Shown: positions 11,601 to 22,100, counted from the stretch's first letter. The stretch: DNA of 64,000 bases from Branchiostoma belcheri (GCF_001625305.1 NW_017804531.1:96138-160137), one strand, 5' to 3'. Notes: a model not told the origin generated them from the sequence alone. Numbers and translations are program-made.

Positions 11601-13454
11601 TTGAAGTCTTTTCAACTTATTTTCATGCCGTTACCAACGCAGATGACAATACAATAAGACAGTCTGCTCATTTTCACCTGAATTAAGTGAGGAACATCTT
11701 TGTAAAATGCCTTTCCTAGGGGCAAAAGATCGGTGGCATAGCAGGATTCGAACTCGGGACTATTTTATTAATGCAACTTTGCTTATTAGTATTGCTTGAG
11801 ACAATTTTTAAAAGCACTAATTTTTGTGGAGTTTCGTGCTAGTAGATTGTATTTGTATGTACCACAGACAAAGCCAGCCCCGGACCCGTACCAGCTTTAC
11901 TAGACTGGCGGTCTGTGCACGAAAAAATGCCGTGGAACGTTCTACTTTTGCTTGGGGGTGGTTTCGCACTTGCCGACGGGGTTGGGGTAAGAAAAAATCT
12001 TTGCGCATCACATAGACTTTCAGGTAAAGATCTTTTACTTGTGCTCTACGTATGCTCTACGCAGTACTACTTAGCTTCATGAATGAAAACCTCCTTGTTT
12101 TGCTTCAAGCACACTTTACAACTTCTACCACATCACTGTAGTTCTCTATATGAAGAACCTTTTAAGTTATTGGTTCGTCTTTACAATGAAGTTCTATTAC
12201 GCGTCTCGCAATGGGGCTCGCACATTCTATATCAGTGTCACTATATTGTTATAATCTCCAAGTAGATGTTCGGATGAGATGGTTGCGCGTGTAAAAAAAC
12301 GCAGCAGCTAGACAGAAAACTTACCAATTTTTCCCCTAGCTGCAGTATCCGGATTAGATGGTTGCGTGTAAAAAAAACGCAGCAGCTAGACAGAAAACTT
12401 ACCAATTTTTCCACTCCCGTATCTGCTTGGAGATTCACACTGTCCCGTTTAACCAGGTATCAGGCTTGTCTACCTGGCTGGCGGAACAGTTCACTCGGCT
12501 GGAGGGGGTGCCAGGTTGGGCCATCTGTGTGCTGGTCTGCGTCTTCATTGCTCTGTTCACGGAGGTGGCGAGTAACACGGCTTCCGCCAGTATATTCCTC
12601 CCTATCCTGGCAAAAATGGTGAGAGCAATTCAACGTCGCAATTGCACAAACATAGCAGCAGTGGTATGAAAGTAGCTAAAATGGTAGTTTTAATGACCTT
12701 GACCAGACGTCTGTCACCATGGTAACTGGCCTGGTGCTGTAGCAGACACCCTGTGGTGTTGCGTTACATTATGTGGCAAGTTGCAGGACAACTTGCCACA
12801 TAATGGGACATGAGGAGTTGGACTTCATTATTTGAATATGCTTTAGTAAGAATAAACAGAGTTTGCTGGGCTACATGGTAGCTATAGACCATATGAAGTT
12901 AAGCAATATGCATTTGCTTTGCAAAAGTTACCTTTCTAGTATAAATATGTGTTCGTTCAGGAAATTTCGTCATTTACACCGTTCTCTCCAGGCCGAAGCA
13001 CTCTGTGTGAACCCGTACTTCCTGATGGTCCCAGCAGGCATTGCGGCCTCCTTCGCCTTCATGTTGCCCGTGGCAACGCCGCCAAACGCCATCGTCTTTG
13101 GCTACGGGAAACTGACGGTCCCGGACATGGTGAGTTAGGTTGAGTAAGTAAGTTTGAGTAGACTCTACGAGGATTCGGGAGACGACTGGAAAGAGTAGAA
13201 ATCGGTCAAATAGAGAGATACGTTAAAGTTCTAATACATAAATATTTTGCCTTTACCCCCTTGACACACAGGCCAAAGCAGGCCTGGCCATGAACATCTC
13301 GTGTCTGTTGGTGCTGCTGGTCTTCATCAACACCCTAGGCATCCCTGTCTACGGCGTCCACTCGTTCCCGGAGTGGGTCCCGAGCTGGCCCGTCTGTAAC
13401 GCCAGTAACATCACCGTGCCAAACGCTACAACCGCAACAACGGTCACTTTCTGA
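7116..13454 (+). CDS. SLC13A2/3/5-like: SLC13-family Na+/di- and tricarboxylate cotransporter, complete 15-exon gene
   Basis: Plasma-membrane Na+-coupled carboxylate (succinate/citrate) symporter of the DASS/SLC13 family. Fifteen GT-AG exons join without frame breaks into 625 codons plus stop (vertebrate SLC13A2/3/5 are about 570-600 aa). The start ATG at 7116 sits in a good context (cgaagATGG), and the first helix matches the family N-terminus. Seen: first SNT motif at residues 145-147, GTPTN (family GTxPN-like) near 272-276, the motif [16 protein letters not shown] in exon 12, second SNT at 504-506, and the family signature [17 protein letters not shown] at 538-554. The C-terminus has three N-glycosylation sequons (608, 611, 616), as in SLC13A2. 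The dicarboxylate/citrate branch (A2/A3/A5) is favoured over the sulfate branch (A1/A4) by overall resemblance; substrate is inferred. It converges with the Srrm2/3/4 gene. Confidence 0.93.
7626..7707. repeat. (TTGA)n microsatellite, SLC13 intron 1
   Basis: About 20 tandem TTGA/GATT units ending 25-30 nt before the exon 2 acceptor; it occupies the usual branch-point region. Confidence 0.95.
7736..7878 (+). CDS. SLC13A2/3/5-like: SLC13 exon 2
   Basis: Residues 42-89, [20 protein letters not shown] and onward to NYLK, matching the second and third helices of SLC13 proteins. The acceptor is a tandem CAGCAG (NAGNAG), so one Ala may be included or not (exon start 7733 or 7736). Donor AAG|GTAAAA. 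Confidence 0.88.
8319..8434 (+). CDS. SLC13A2/3/5-like: SLC13 exon 3
   Basis: Encodes [20 protein letters not shown] followed by [19 protein letters not shown], the conserved family block LFLGGLxVAxAVExxNLHKRIAL. Acceptor cgtag|GAC, donor TG|GTGAGT. Confidence 0.9.
8523..8609. repeat. (TTGA)n microsatellite, SLC13 intron 3
   Basis: A second, independent TTGA array of about 87 bp ending some 10 nt before the exon 4 acceptor (cgttttgcag). Confidence 0.95.
8620..8795 (+). CDS. SLC13A2/3/5-like: SLC13 exon 4 (first SNT motif)
   Basis: Encodes [20 protein letters not shown] and [14 protein letters not shown], the first substrate/Na+-binding SNT hairpin, then the start of the variable acidic cytoplasmic loop ([11 protein letters not shown]). 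Acceptor ttgcag|G, donor G|GTACTA. Confidence 0.92.
8850..9045 (+). mobile_element. tRNA-derived SINE fragment, SLC13 intron 4
   Basis: Contains a Pol III B-box-like stretch (GGGAGTTCGAATCC), then a non-tRNA tail running through tgctcacccgacatgc and ttgtgcttgtcgg. The layout resembles the element at 225-469. There is no intact acceptor stem. Confidence 0.5.
9086..9185 (+). CDS. SLC13A2/3/5-like: SLC13 exon 5 (variable loop)
   Basis: Encodes [20 protein letters not shown] and onward to EVTVQ. This is the poorly conserved intracellular loop; it is called mainly because acceptor, donor (CA|GTAAGT) and phase join exons 4 and 6 without a stop. Confidence 0.75.
9383..9422 (+). CDS. SLC13A2/3/5-like: SLC13 exon 6 (short loop exon, 40 nt)
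   Basis: Forty-nucleotide exon encoding [13 protein letters not shown] with a strong pyrimidine tract and ATG|GTAAGT donor. Its length is not a multiple of three, and it restores phase between exons 5 and 7. Confidence 0.72.
9590..9740. repeat. Foldback element, SLC13 intron 6
   Basis: Inverted repeat with arms such as ggtgaccgtctgtcacct and aggtgacaggcggtcacc around a short centre. A degenerate relative is at 19910-20010 in the Srrm2/3/4 gene (ccgtctgccaccttcctcag). Confidence 0.65.
9776..9930 (+). CDS. SLC13A2/3/5-like: SLC13 exon 7 (GTPTN motif)
   Basis: Encodes [20 protein letters not shown] then [12 protein letters not shown], the family block CYAASIGGxATLTGTxPN. Acceptor gcacag|GAT, donor AT|GTGAGC. 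Confidence 0.92.
10155..10274 (+). CDS. SLC13A2/3/5-like: SLC13 exon 8
   Basis: Encodes [20 protein letters not shown] then [19 protein letters not shown], matching the family block LFPxxxxxVNFASWFxFAFP and the following helix. Confidence 0.9.
10488..10584. repeat. Foldback element, SLC13 intron 8
   Basis: 97-bp palindromic element: left arm aaattttcgatgtctat...cttgatcacg pairs with right arm cgtgatcaag...acatcgaaaattt. The centre contains a tctcgcgaga palindrome. Confidence 0.75.
10702..10779 (+). CDS. SLC13A2/3/5-like: SLC13 exon 9
   Basis: Encodes [20 protein letters not shown] and DLGNM, the loop before the LGPLSFAE block of family members. Acceptor ttgcag|A, donor AC|GTGAGT. Confidence 0.85.
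10987..11112 (+). CDS. SLC13A2/3/5-like: SLC13 exon 10
   Basis: Encodes [20 protein letters not shown] then [20 protein letters not shown], matching FAExxxxxxFxLLVxLWFxRDPGF of SLC13 proteins. Acceptor ttccag|G, donor AA|GTACGC. Confidence 0.9.
11447..11544 (+). CDS. SLC13A2/3/5-like: SLC13 exon 11
   Basis: Encodes [20 protein letters not shown] and [12 protein letters not shown], matching YVSDxTVAxxxxxLLFIxPS. Acceptor atacag|A, donor G|GTCGTG. Confidence 0.88.
11700..11790 (-). mobile_element. tRNA-derived SINE fragment, SLC13 intron 11
   Basis: Minus strand shows a B-box-like GAGTTCGAATCCTGC downstream of a degenerate tRNA body. Short and truncated. Confidence 0.35.
11868..11986 (+). CDS. 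SLC13A2/3/5-like: SLC13 exon 12 (GGGFALA motif)
   Basis: Encodes [20 protein letters not shown] then [19 protein letters not shown], the family block [28 protein letters not shown]. Acceptor ccacag|AC, donor GGG|GTAAGA. Confidence 0.92.
12268..12420 (+). repeat. Tandem duplication next to SLC13 exon 13
   Basis: Two copies of a roughly 77-bp unit sharing gcagcagctagacagaaaac and ttaccaatttttcc. The second copy ends about 35 nt before the exon 13 acceptor. Confidence 0.8.
12457..12618 (+). CDS. SLC13A2/3/5-like: SLC13 exon 13 (second SNT motif)
   Basis: Encodes [20 protein letters not shown], then a helix and [20 protein letters not shown]: the second SNT hairpin (FTECTSNVATTTxFLPI in mammals). 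Acceptor aaccag|GTA, donor ATG|GTGAGA. Confidence 0.92.
12767..12805. repeat. Perfect 16-bp-arm hairpin, SLC13 intron 13
   Basis: Arm cattatgtggcaagtt (12767-12782) pairs perfectly with aacttgccacataatg (12790-12805) across a 7-nt loop. Likely the core of a small foldback element. Confidence 0.8.
12992..13129 (+). CDS. SLC13A2/3/5-like: SLC13 exon 14 (family signature)
   Basis: Encodes [20 protein letters not shown], then the Na/sulfate symporter-type signature ending [17 protein letters not shown]. Acceptor ctccag|GCC, donor ATG|GTGAGT. Confidence 0.94.
13272..13454 (+). CDS. SLC13A2/3/5-like: SLC13 exon 15 (stop codon)
   Basis: Encodes [20 protein letters not shown], then [14 protein letters not shown], and a short extracellular tail with sequons NAS, NIT and NAT before TGA at 13452-13454. 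Matches the last helix and tail of SLC13A2. Confidence 0.92.
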   Translation, partial: AKAGLAMNISCLLVLLVFINTLGIPVYGVHSFPEWVPSWPVCNASNITVPNATTATTVTF

Positions 13455-13547
13455 GCTACCTGTTCGGCATCTTTACTACTGTCACAATATTAAAATATAT
13501 CAGTTGCATTTGCCTCTTTGTTCTTGGAAAATATTAACCACGGAATT

Positions 13548-13553
13548 AATAAA
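13548..13553 (+). terminator. Poly(A) signal AATAAA of the SLC13 gene
   Basis: AATAAA 94 nt after the stop codon. The mRNA end would fall at about 13.57 kb, close to or within the 3' end of the opposing Srrm2/3/4 transcript. Confidence 0.7.
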
Positions 13554-13585
13554 ACACTACAACACCAGCACATTCTGGACAGAGT

Positions 13586-13591
13586 TTTATT
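13586..13591 (-). terminator. Candidate distal poly(A) signal of Srrm2/3/4
   Basis: TTTATT on the plus strand is AATAAA on the minus strand. It sits 33 bp beyond the SLC13 poly(A) signal in the opposite orientation. Nearer alternatives exist. Confidence 0.45.
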
Positions 13592-16176
13592 GTGGCCTGT
13601 ACAGTTGGATACAAGGTAGGACAAAAACACCTGGCAACACTAAAAAAGAAATCTAACAAAATTGTACCTTAAAACGCAGTCCAAATGAAATGGCATTACA
13701 TAACTGTCAACATGATTTTTAATGTTACATGTATGAAGAAAACATAATCACACGAGGCTATATGTTGGGATGTTGCTATATATATGCTATCTTTGTGATT
13801 GTATTGACCACACAAAGTATTAGAAGTTGTTTGGACAGACATACACTGTAACGGTCGGGCTGATTGGTCAACAAATGTGTGTTAACAGTGGGAATCTCGC
13901 ACAAACTAGCCAATCATCACCAGTGTAACAAATCTCTCAAGACAAGCTTTCAATCTTACAGCAGAGGGAAGATCTTTGTCCATCTTTACAGTGTTGTAAT
14001 ACATGTATATGGAGAGCACACAATGTATTCAATGTTGAGGATGTAGGGTCTTATATTGTATTTTACTGAGGATCACAACTTGCTACACAACATTTACCCA
14101 GTGAGAAACAGTCTCACACAGTTTTCCGCAAGAAGGTTAAGTGTTTAAACTTCTGAAACAGGCCTGGGAATATTAGGAAAGTGACATGCCAACAATTCAT
14201 AGCAGTTTCAACTGTTTTAGAAAGCTCACAGAAATATAACATTTCCAGATTTTCATCTGTTTGTACCCAATTTAGTATGCAGATGACTGATAATATATGC
14301 CAAGCCAAAACAGGATGCTCAAAGCCAATGCCAATGTCAAAATCACAGCCTTCCATACTCATTATTGTCACTGGCAAGTTCAGGTTCAAGAATAGCAACA
14401 CTCAATGCATTTAGTAACACATTCTGAATGAAGTACGTGTACTGCATTGAAACTGTTGAAGAGATACATTCTAATGAAGTAATGATGAAGATATGAAATT
14501 GTTCTTGGGATGAAAAAAAGTCTCAGTGCTCTACGGCTACACTATGCCCCCTAACCATTGCTACATGAACTACAGAATCTGAAGAGGTAAACATTCACCC
14601 AGTCAACACATGTTCTTCTTCCAACACAGTAAGTTTATTTCTTTAAGTTTACTTCTATCCAATTCCAGAAAATTCTATGCTGAGAGAAAGACAAAGCCAG
14701 TATCTGTCCATTTTGTAAAAATCTGTCATTCCAAGCTAAATCATTCTCATTCATCCCTCATTTTGTTTGTTAATACACACCATACTTATTGGTAAGAACG
14801 CATGCTGCAGCATTTTACAAATTATTAGATTAGAAAAAAAAGGACTGGAGAAAAAAATGCAATAAGAATTGTACCTAAGCCCTCCCAGGCTGTATTTGTT
14901 AGCTGACTACTCTAATCAAACCAGACAGTTTTGCCGACCAAATACCATGCCCTCAATACATTACATAATTATACAGCTTGCTGAAACCCTTTATTATCTA
15001 CTTTTCAAAAGGACTCATGTTCGGATTGTACCACTTTCCTGCAGGTGGTGTAATAAGGATGGCCAACACAGTTGGCATAACAACAATCTAGCAGGGGGTG
15101 GAAAGCGTTCCAAACTTTTTTTACGTACAAATCTTGCCAAATTAATGAATTCTGGAATTTTACAGACCAATTTTCCTTCATGATACTAAAAGCAGTGTGT
15201 TCCTACTAAATCAAATTCTACAAGGAACCTTTCCACCCCTCTACTTGAACAATGAACTCGCCCAGCTTATGTATACAAGCGATGTAGCAGCAAACACTAC
15301 AATCAAGTACTCAGGCCACTATATATGTACATTGTTCATCATACTTTCCAAGAGCTACAAAGTGTACAACACTACTCCAGAGCAGTACATAGCAATAGAC
15401 ATAATATGTCTTTTCCATCTTAAGTACATTACAGGTTTCTTGAAGTTGAAGAGACCCAGAGTCTTTTTAGTGTGCATGATTTCTCAACTGACATGAAATG
15501 TAGTACAGCTTTTTCAACATACATGTACAAGTCAGGTACACATTTTCTGCAGTTCATACACCAACAGCTAGGAGTCCTCACACACGTGACTTGTTGATAC
15601 ATTGTTCTATGAAGATGCAGGCATCTTTCTTCAAGAAAATATGAGATGATACATATATTACTTGATACTATATATTAACATACTAAACACTCGTGCATAT
15701 ACCAGTGCTAGCCTGTGCAGGGATGTTCCCATGATGCAAATTTTGGATAAGGAAATAAAAATTTTCCAGATAAAGTCAAAGTACAGAACTGAGAGTTAAT
15801 GTACTCACTTACTCTGTATGTTTAGTACTCATTTTATTTCAAACACCGATTCATTTGTTGTATATATGCTCGAAACACCGAATTTAAAAATCACCTTCAA
15901 TTTTGATTGGCTAAAGGAAGGAAAGCAATCAAAAAGGAGCACCATACACCTGGCAATAATCTTTTTTTTCAGCACCAAAGAGAAGTTTTCCCTCTCTATA
16001 CTTTAAGCTTTCTTATGAGTACTACTCTCCCCAAAAGGAAACACTGGTATATGACCAAGATCTACATATCTTACCTAAAGAGTTAACCATCTAGTAACAA
16101 CCCTTCCTGTGGTAGGGTTACCACCAGACAGACTTAACTCCAAGGTAGACAGACTATGAACAAGAAAGCACAATGA
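13586..16176 (-). other. SRRM2/3/4: Probable 3' UTR of the eMIC isoform
   Basis: About 2.6 kb after the eMIC stop with no gene-like ORF and no clear transposon. Minus-strand AATAAA motifs occur near 15832, 14990, 14634 and 13586-13591, so the UTR could be 0.3-2.6 kb long. Confidence 0.5.
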
Positions 16177-19100
16177 TCATCTTCTATAGCTTTCTCTACT
16201 GCTATAACTGTAGCTTCTACTTCTAGAGCGACTGCGTGTGTAGCTGCGGTAGCTGTTACTGCGGCTGTGTGAGTCTCGGTAGCTCCGGCTTCTAGATCTG
16301 CTGCGTGAGTAGCTGTAGCTTCTACTTCTGGATCTGGAGCTGTGACTGTAATAACTGCTGTCGCTGTCGTAGTAGGAACTGGGAGGGCTGGGGCGGTAGT
16401 ACGGCACTGGTCTCTTTCGCGCACTGAAAGAACGAAGAAATAAAGGATTCAGTGAGAGGGAGATACTGAAATGGAAAAGAAGAACTACAATATCAGGATG
16501 GGTGCTGTGTTGAAGGTTTACGATATCATGATGTAAGGTTTGGTAAAATCTTTCTTTTATTTCTTTTATTTAAGTACAATTCTGTTTTGCTTATACAAAG
16601 AAGCAAAATTTAAAGAAAATGCCTAGATCTATTTGTTTTTCATAAATCTTTCACATTTGTTAAAATGCATAAAATAAAATAAGTAAAATAATAATGGAAA
16701 GAAAATCATTATCGTACAATGTATTCAACAATTCAACAGAGAACAAGTAAAGTGTTTGATGTGTGCAATTTCTTTACATGCATGTATCCAATATTAGTGG
16801 CAAAGATTTGTGTCTCAAAGTGATGTTAACCATTGACAACATGTGCAGAGTGGACAAACATACAACAGGTTAGGAACAATCTGTACTCTTATGTAGTGGA
16901 AACAGATTTCAGGCAGTGAAGAGTGAACGTTGTCAGCAAGATTGTTATCATGTCGAAGTTACAGGCACTATCTCTGGCTACTGTGGACAGCAAAGACTAT
17001 ACTATGTCACTCTGAAAATGTTAGGTGCAAAACAGTAACCACACCACACAACAAAGTGCAAAGCAAGTTTAGTTGCAAACAACAGAATGCAACACTGAAT
17101 TTGCAGACAGAATATTGAAGCTGTTGATTGTGGGAGGTAAGATGAATTATTTGTAAATACCTGAAAGTATGTATTTCACCAGACCTGTTTTCTTGCACTC
17201 TTTTTTGAGACCAAACAAAATTAACGTCCATGAATTTCTTGCTCGAAATGCAGTATGATTGAATTGCTTTTGTGGTTCAGGATGGGTCATATGATTTGTA
17301 TTATCCAATCACAAGAGTCAACCTGCACCTAAGCTGCACTGGTCCATGTGCTAAATGTTCATGTAATTTTTTTATACACAAAATGTAGGTGTATGTGGAA
17401 GTTCATTTCCTGCATTGACTTTTACCAGCTCTGAAGTATAAAAGAAATAATGTCAATGGTTTCCAAACAGTTTTAGTAGGATCTACACTTCCTAAATTGT
17501 GAATGGTGCAGGTAAAATTTGTCTGGTGCAGGTAATTTTCAATGTTACCAGCACCAGTACAGGTATGTAGAGCCCTGATGTACAGCACGTCAGAACATAA
17601 TGCGCCTGCGCAGAACCCCGTATTTTCGCGTTTTTCGTTGGGTTTTTGGTCAACGTTGCATCAGAATTTTGCCTGTTGCAGAGGATATTCTTTCCGACAC
17701 AACATTTGGAAACTACTGTCGAAATGCTAACCTTATATGAGCGAATATAACCTTATATGAGACATTCTGCCGAAATGCTATGCACAATACATTACGGGTT
17801 TCGCGCAGGTGCAGTACGTTCTGCCGACGTGCTCTGATGTACTGACATGCTGTGAATGCAACGCTTATATGTGTCCAGGTCTGGTGAAATCTGAGTGATT
17901 TGATTGGTAGATGTCAGCAGAGAAAGAGACAGATGTCAATCACCAGCTGTTGGAGCAATCTGATTGGTTAGTGGTTATTTGGGCAAGGGCAGCTGTTGGT
18001 AATCCACACCTAACTTTTATACGACTGTGCATCAAAAATATTTCTCCTAAAATTACGGGGGAAAATGCAAACAGGATTTCATCTTAAGCATTTCTGGAGT
18101 GTGACGAACAAGAAACTGGATTTTTGAACTGCATGTACACATAACAAAGTTAAGAGCACAATTTTCAATGTAAAGATGATATTGATTTTTAGTAAACATA
18201 TTAAAAAATTTGTATTTTTAGGAACTAAACAGGACATAAATGATCTATCACATAATAACTTTCTCCGGGTCAGTCTACTGAGGAAGACCAGAGTGACTGG
18301 CCTAAAGCTTTACATGTAGGTGATTTGTGTTGGAACAAAAGGTTTAACTTTGAACATGTAACTACCAACACAGATGAACTTTTAATTCATTATAGTAAAA
18401 AAAATCAAATTTTGTTTCCATGGAAATCTTCCTGATGCTCAGTCCACTAGCTAGCTAGTCTCATCCCTACAGCCAACTGTCAATGCTCACAACACTCATC
18501 AGCGGCGGCGACGCCTGTCGTCATCTCGGGACCGTGAACGGCGATTTCGGGAACCCCGATTGCGAGGGGACCGGTTTACGTCGTAGTAAACACGACGGCC
18601 ACCGTAATCCCGCTCGCGAGGGGGGCTCAGGGGCGGGATCCTGCTCCGTTCGATTCGGCGCTGCTGCCTACAGTCGGGGGATCTAGATTCGGTGGGATGG
18701 TGGGAAGAAGAAAGAAAGAAAGCAAACACAAATCACTACAAACATTGCATGCAGCTAAATGTAAACAAAGTAACACAAAACAAAACCAAAGTAATAATAG
18801 ACTTGCAACAAAAATTTTCTTTAAGAAAAAAAGATCTCTAGGACAAAAAATACATCCTTTCTCTTGCAAATTGTCACAATAAAGTTTAAGGTGAAAAGAA
18901 TAACATAAAAAGATCAGAAAACCAAGAAAACTTTAACGTAATGACAACAGAAACACAACATAAATACATCACTCACAAGCCAGCCAGAATCCAGAAAAGG
19001 TAAAACAATGGCACTATGGTTTGTTGGAGTGGGACGAGCATGGGAAAACCTTCTAAATAATTCACATCAAGACAAAAAAAAAAACTACTAAAATTCGTAG

Positions 19101-22100
19101 TGTTAACTAGAACTTTGGGAAGACTTCTCATACTCTTGTTGTTCTGGCGGCACTCCACATACAGCATACAGCTTTTTAAAATAACTGACAACAGTCTACG
19201 TCAGACTTGTCATGTCACTCTTATACTAGTAATAGCCATCTACATGTCCTTGCTGTATGACAGACTATCATTAAAGCCCCTGTCACACATTGAGAACTTT
19301 CCCCAGACCTATCCCCCACACAGAGTTAACAGGTGGTTTGGCACAGCCAAATTAGGCTATGTGCAGCAGGGACGTAACCAGATAACAAAAACCGCTGCAT
19401 TTTTACCTGGTTATCCGTCGCGGCTCCAGATGGCTCGGCGAGTCCCTGTTGCGTCGGCGGGGGATGATGGGGGAGTAACTACGGGAACGACCCCTGACCC
19501 GCGGCGGAGAGTTGCTGTAGCTGCGGCTGTGGCTCTTGGAGTGTCTGTGGGCGGGGCTTGGGCTGCGGCTGGCGCTGTGACTCCTGCTGCGGCTACGACT
19601 GCTGCCACTGCCCGACGGAGATCTTCTGCTCACCCTGTGGGAAGATTAGGTGTTTGTTTGTTTGAACCATTCCTTATTCATGAGAACCTCAAATCAGCCT
19701 ACAGGCCACTTCTCATTGAGGTCATAATATGAAGGAAGACCTAAGGGTAAGTCAACTGAAAAAATATAATAGATGCTGATGGAAACAGTTTTCAAAATCT
19801 ATCCAATTGTTTGAGTATTACTGTTTTCTTGCGTATCTCATTACCTGGACATCTAACCTTCAAGGACATGAAAAAGTACTTACATGAATATGTAGTTTCA
19901 TCAGGATGGTAAGTCACTGAATAAAGAGACTTTTTTTACACAACCCACAAGTTTTTTTAGCCAATGTTTCCATGACCGTCTGCCACCTTCCTCAGAGTAA
20001 TTCTGACTGGTTAACATTGCACAGCATTTACAGTTACCTCATGGTTTTGTAAAAAGAGTATCTTATTGCTTTGTCCTGTCCTTACCTCCTGGGACTGTAG
20101 CTGGGGCTGCGCCTGGCCGGGGACATGTCTCTGCTTATCCTGCCGACAGGAGAGTAGCTCAACGACCGGGAGTCACGTCTGGAGCAATACAGGGGTGAGG
20201 GTTACTTTCATACTTAATGTATCTAATTGTCAATAGTCATACTGGTATTAACAGTGCACTAGCCAGCTAGCTATTTAGAGCATTAGTTCATTGATTCTGC
20301 CTTTTTTGCCTTAATTACAAAGAGTGTTGATATAAAGTTTAACATTGTACTATGATTACTACTGACACAGATGAACTGCCATGATATAAATCTGTCTTTT
20401 TTCTTGAGCACTTTTAGTGTAGCCTATATTTCATTTTGTACAATGGTCAATAGAACAAAAACAAAATTTCTGTTTAAAAAAAAACAATGGAAAGAACTCT
20501 TTTGCATTTTGCAAGCAAAGTGAAGACAACACAACACAAAACTTCAGCAGGAACAAGATTACCAAGTAAAAGGACCAGACCTGTCCCTGGTGCTAAACAA
20601 CTTTCACACAATGCAACAGACTTTTAAATTATGTTGATGAAGGCTAATTTATCAATCCTACCTCCTCTGCGGCGGCGGTGACGGGCTCTTGGACCTGGAG
20701 TAGCTGCAAGACTTGCGAGCCGGCTGGGGGGAGGGCGAGCGGGAGGGAGAGTGGGAGTAGCTTCGAGATCGGCTGCGGGCGGCGGGCGAGCGGGAATAAC
20801 TCCGGGACCGTCGCACTTCCTGCTGTTTCCTCGGAGACTCGTCCCGCGACATCCTGTAGCGGAAAATCAACATCGAAATCATGTTTATCTGGTACAATTA
20901 TCTTGTAAAATCAGGTTAGCAAAATGTCGCTGCAGTGCGAAAGGAAGAAAGAGTGGCAAACTGAGTAGTACCTAGATCAGAGAGTCACTCCGCTTGACCA
21001 GTAGTAAAAAACAACAGACAACAAAACTAGGACGAGATGGAAAGAACGTAAAAAGAAAACTCAAAAGTTCGTACCTGATGACTTTCTTTCATTCATTAGT
21101 TTCCTTGTTAATGGCATGAAGTAAGAATAGATCATTAAGAGATAAACAAACACAGTAAGTAGACAGGCTACACTACTTAGTTTTATTGTAATGGGGCCAA
21201 TATAAGTGCATTATGCAGTTTCCCTGGATTGGGATTTTGTTCAACAATCCTTCTGACTTGCACAGCAAGCAATTTGGTGAATGACTTAGCCTGTAGTAGG
21301 GAAAAGGTTAGAAAAATTGTAAAGGTAGCTGCTTTTCCATGCTTAGAGTTGGCAAAAAACAAAGAAACAATGTTACCTTTTAAGTTAATGAAATTGGAAT
21401 GAGTTTTATCCTTGTGTTGCCCCATCCAAGGATTTTGAGAGAAATGTTGTAAACCAATTACTTAATACCAGGTCCTTGCTTAAAGTTAAAACTTTAGATC
21501 CAACACAAAAAAGCTCTCTCACCTAGAGCTTTTGACCAGTCACTCTGGTCTTCCTCAGTAGACTAACCCAGTGAAGCTTGTCACGTGACTTCTTTGAAGT
21601 GTGACGTCAACACTGGGTCAATACTGTATCTGGTAGACTGTCTTGGACCTAAAGTTTTAACTTTAGACAGTCATGTAACTACTAACACAGACAATAGTAT
21701 TTAATACCTTGCTCTTTTCTCCTTGGGTGGAGACACCGACCCTCGTGACCTCTCGGACTCCGAGTGTGAGGACGACCTTGACCTGTCCCTGTTTGCTGTT
21801 CTCCCGTCGTGGCTTGAAGGTCGCTGTCCGGAGCTGTGACCTCTGTTGTCTGCTGTCTGCTGTGGGGAGCGGTAGCTCTTGCTGTTGTCCTTCTGCGGCG
21901 GGGACTGGTAGCGCCGGGCGTCTGAGGCACGGGGGCGCTGGGTGACAGGGGACTCCGCCTGTACGGAACCAAAGACAATGCCATGATGGAAGGGCTTAAA
22001 CAACACAGCCACTGGTGTGTCTTGTGCACTTGTCTCTGTGCTTTATACTTGACCTGTACTTGACTTGTAAGAGCATAAATGTACAATAACAAGCCTCAAA

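Noticed and set aside
16134..16424. Alternative minus frame rich in Ala/Thr
   Set aside because: It is frame-shifted relative to SARKRPVPYYRPSP; the recognised eMIC frame is the real one.
19100..19732. 210-codon plus-strand open frame
   Set aside because: Its centre is the antisense of the eMIC exon; GC-rich RS codons create open frames on both strands, and there are no plus-strand splice sites to match.
21682..22092. Second minus frame across the 21.9-kb exon
   Set aside because: It runs through the intron and does not meet the phase of the neighbouring exons; the AESPVTQ... frame does.
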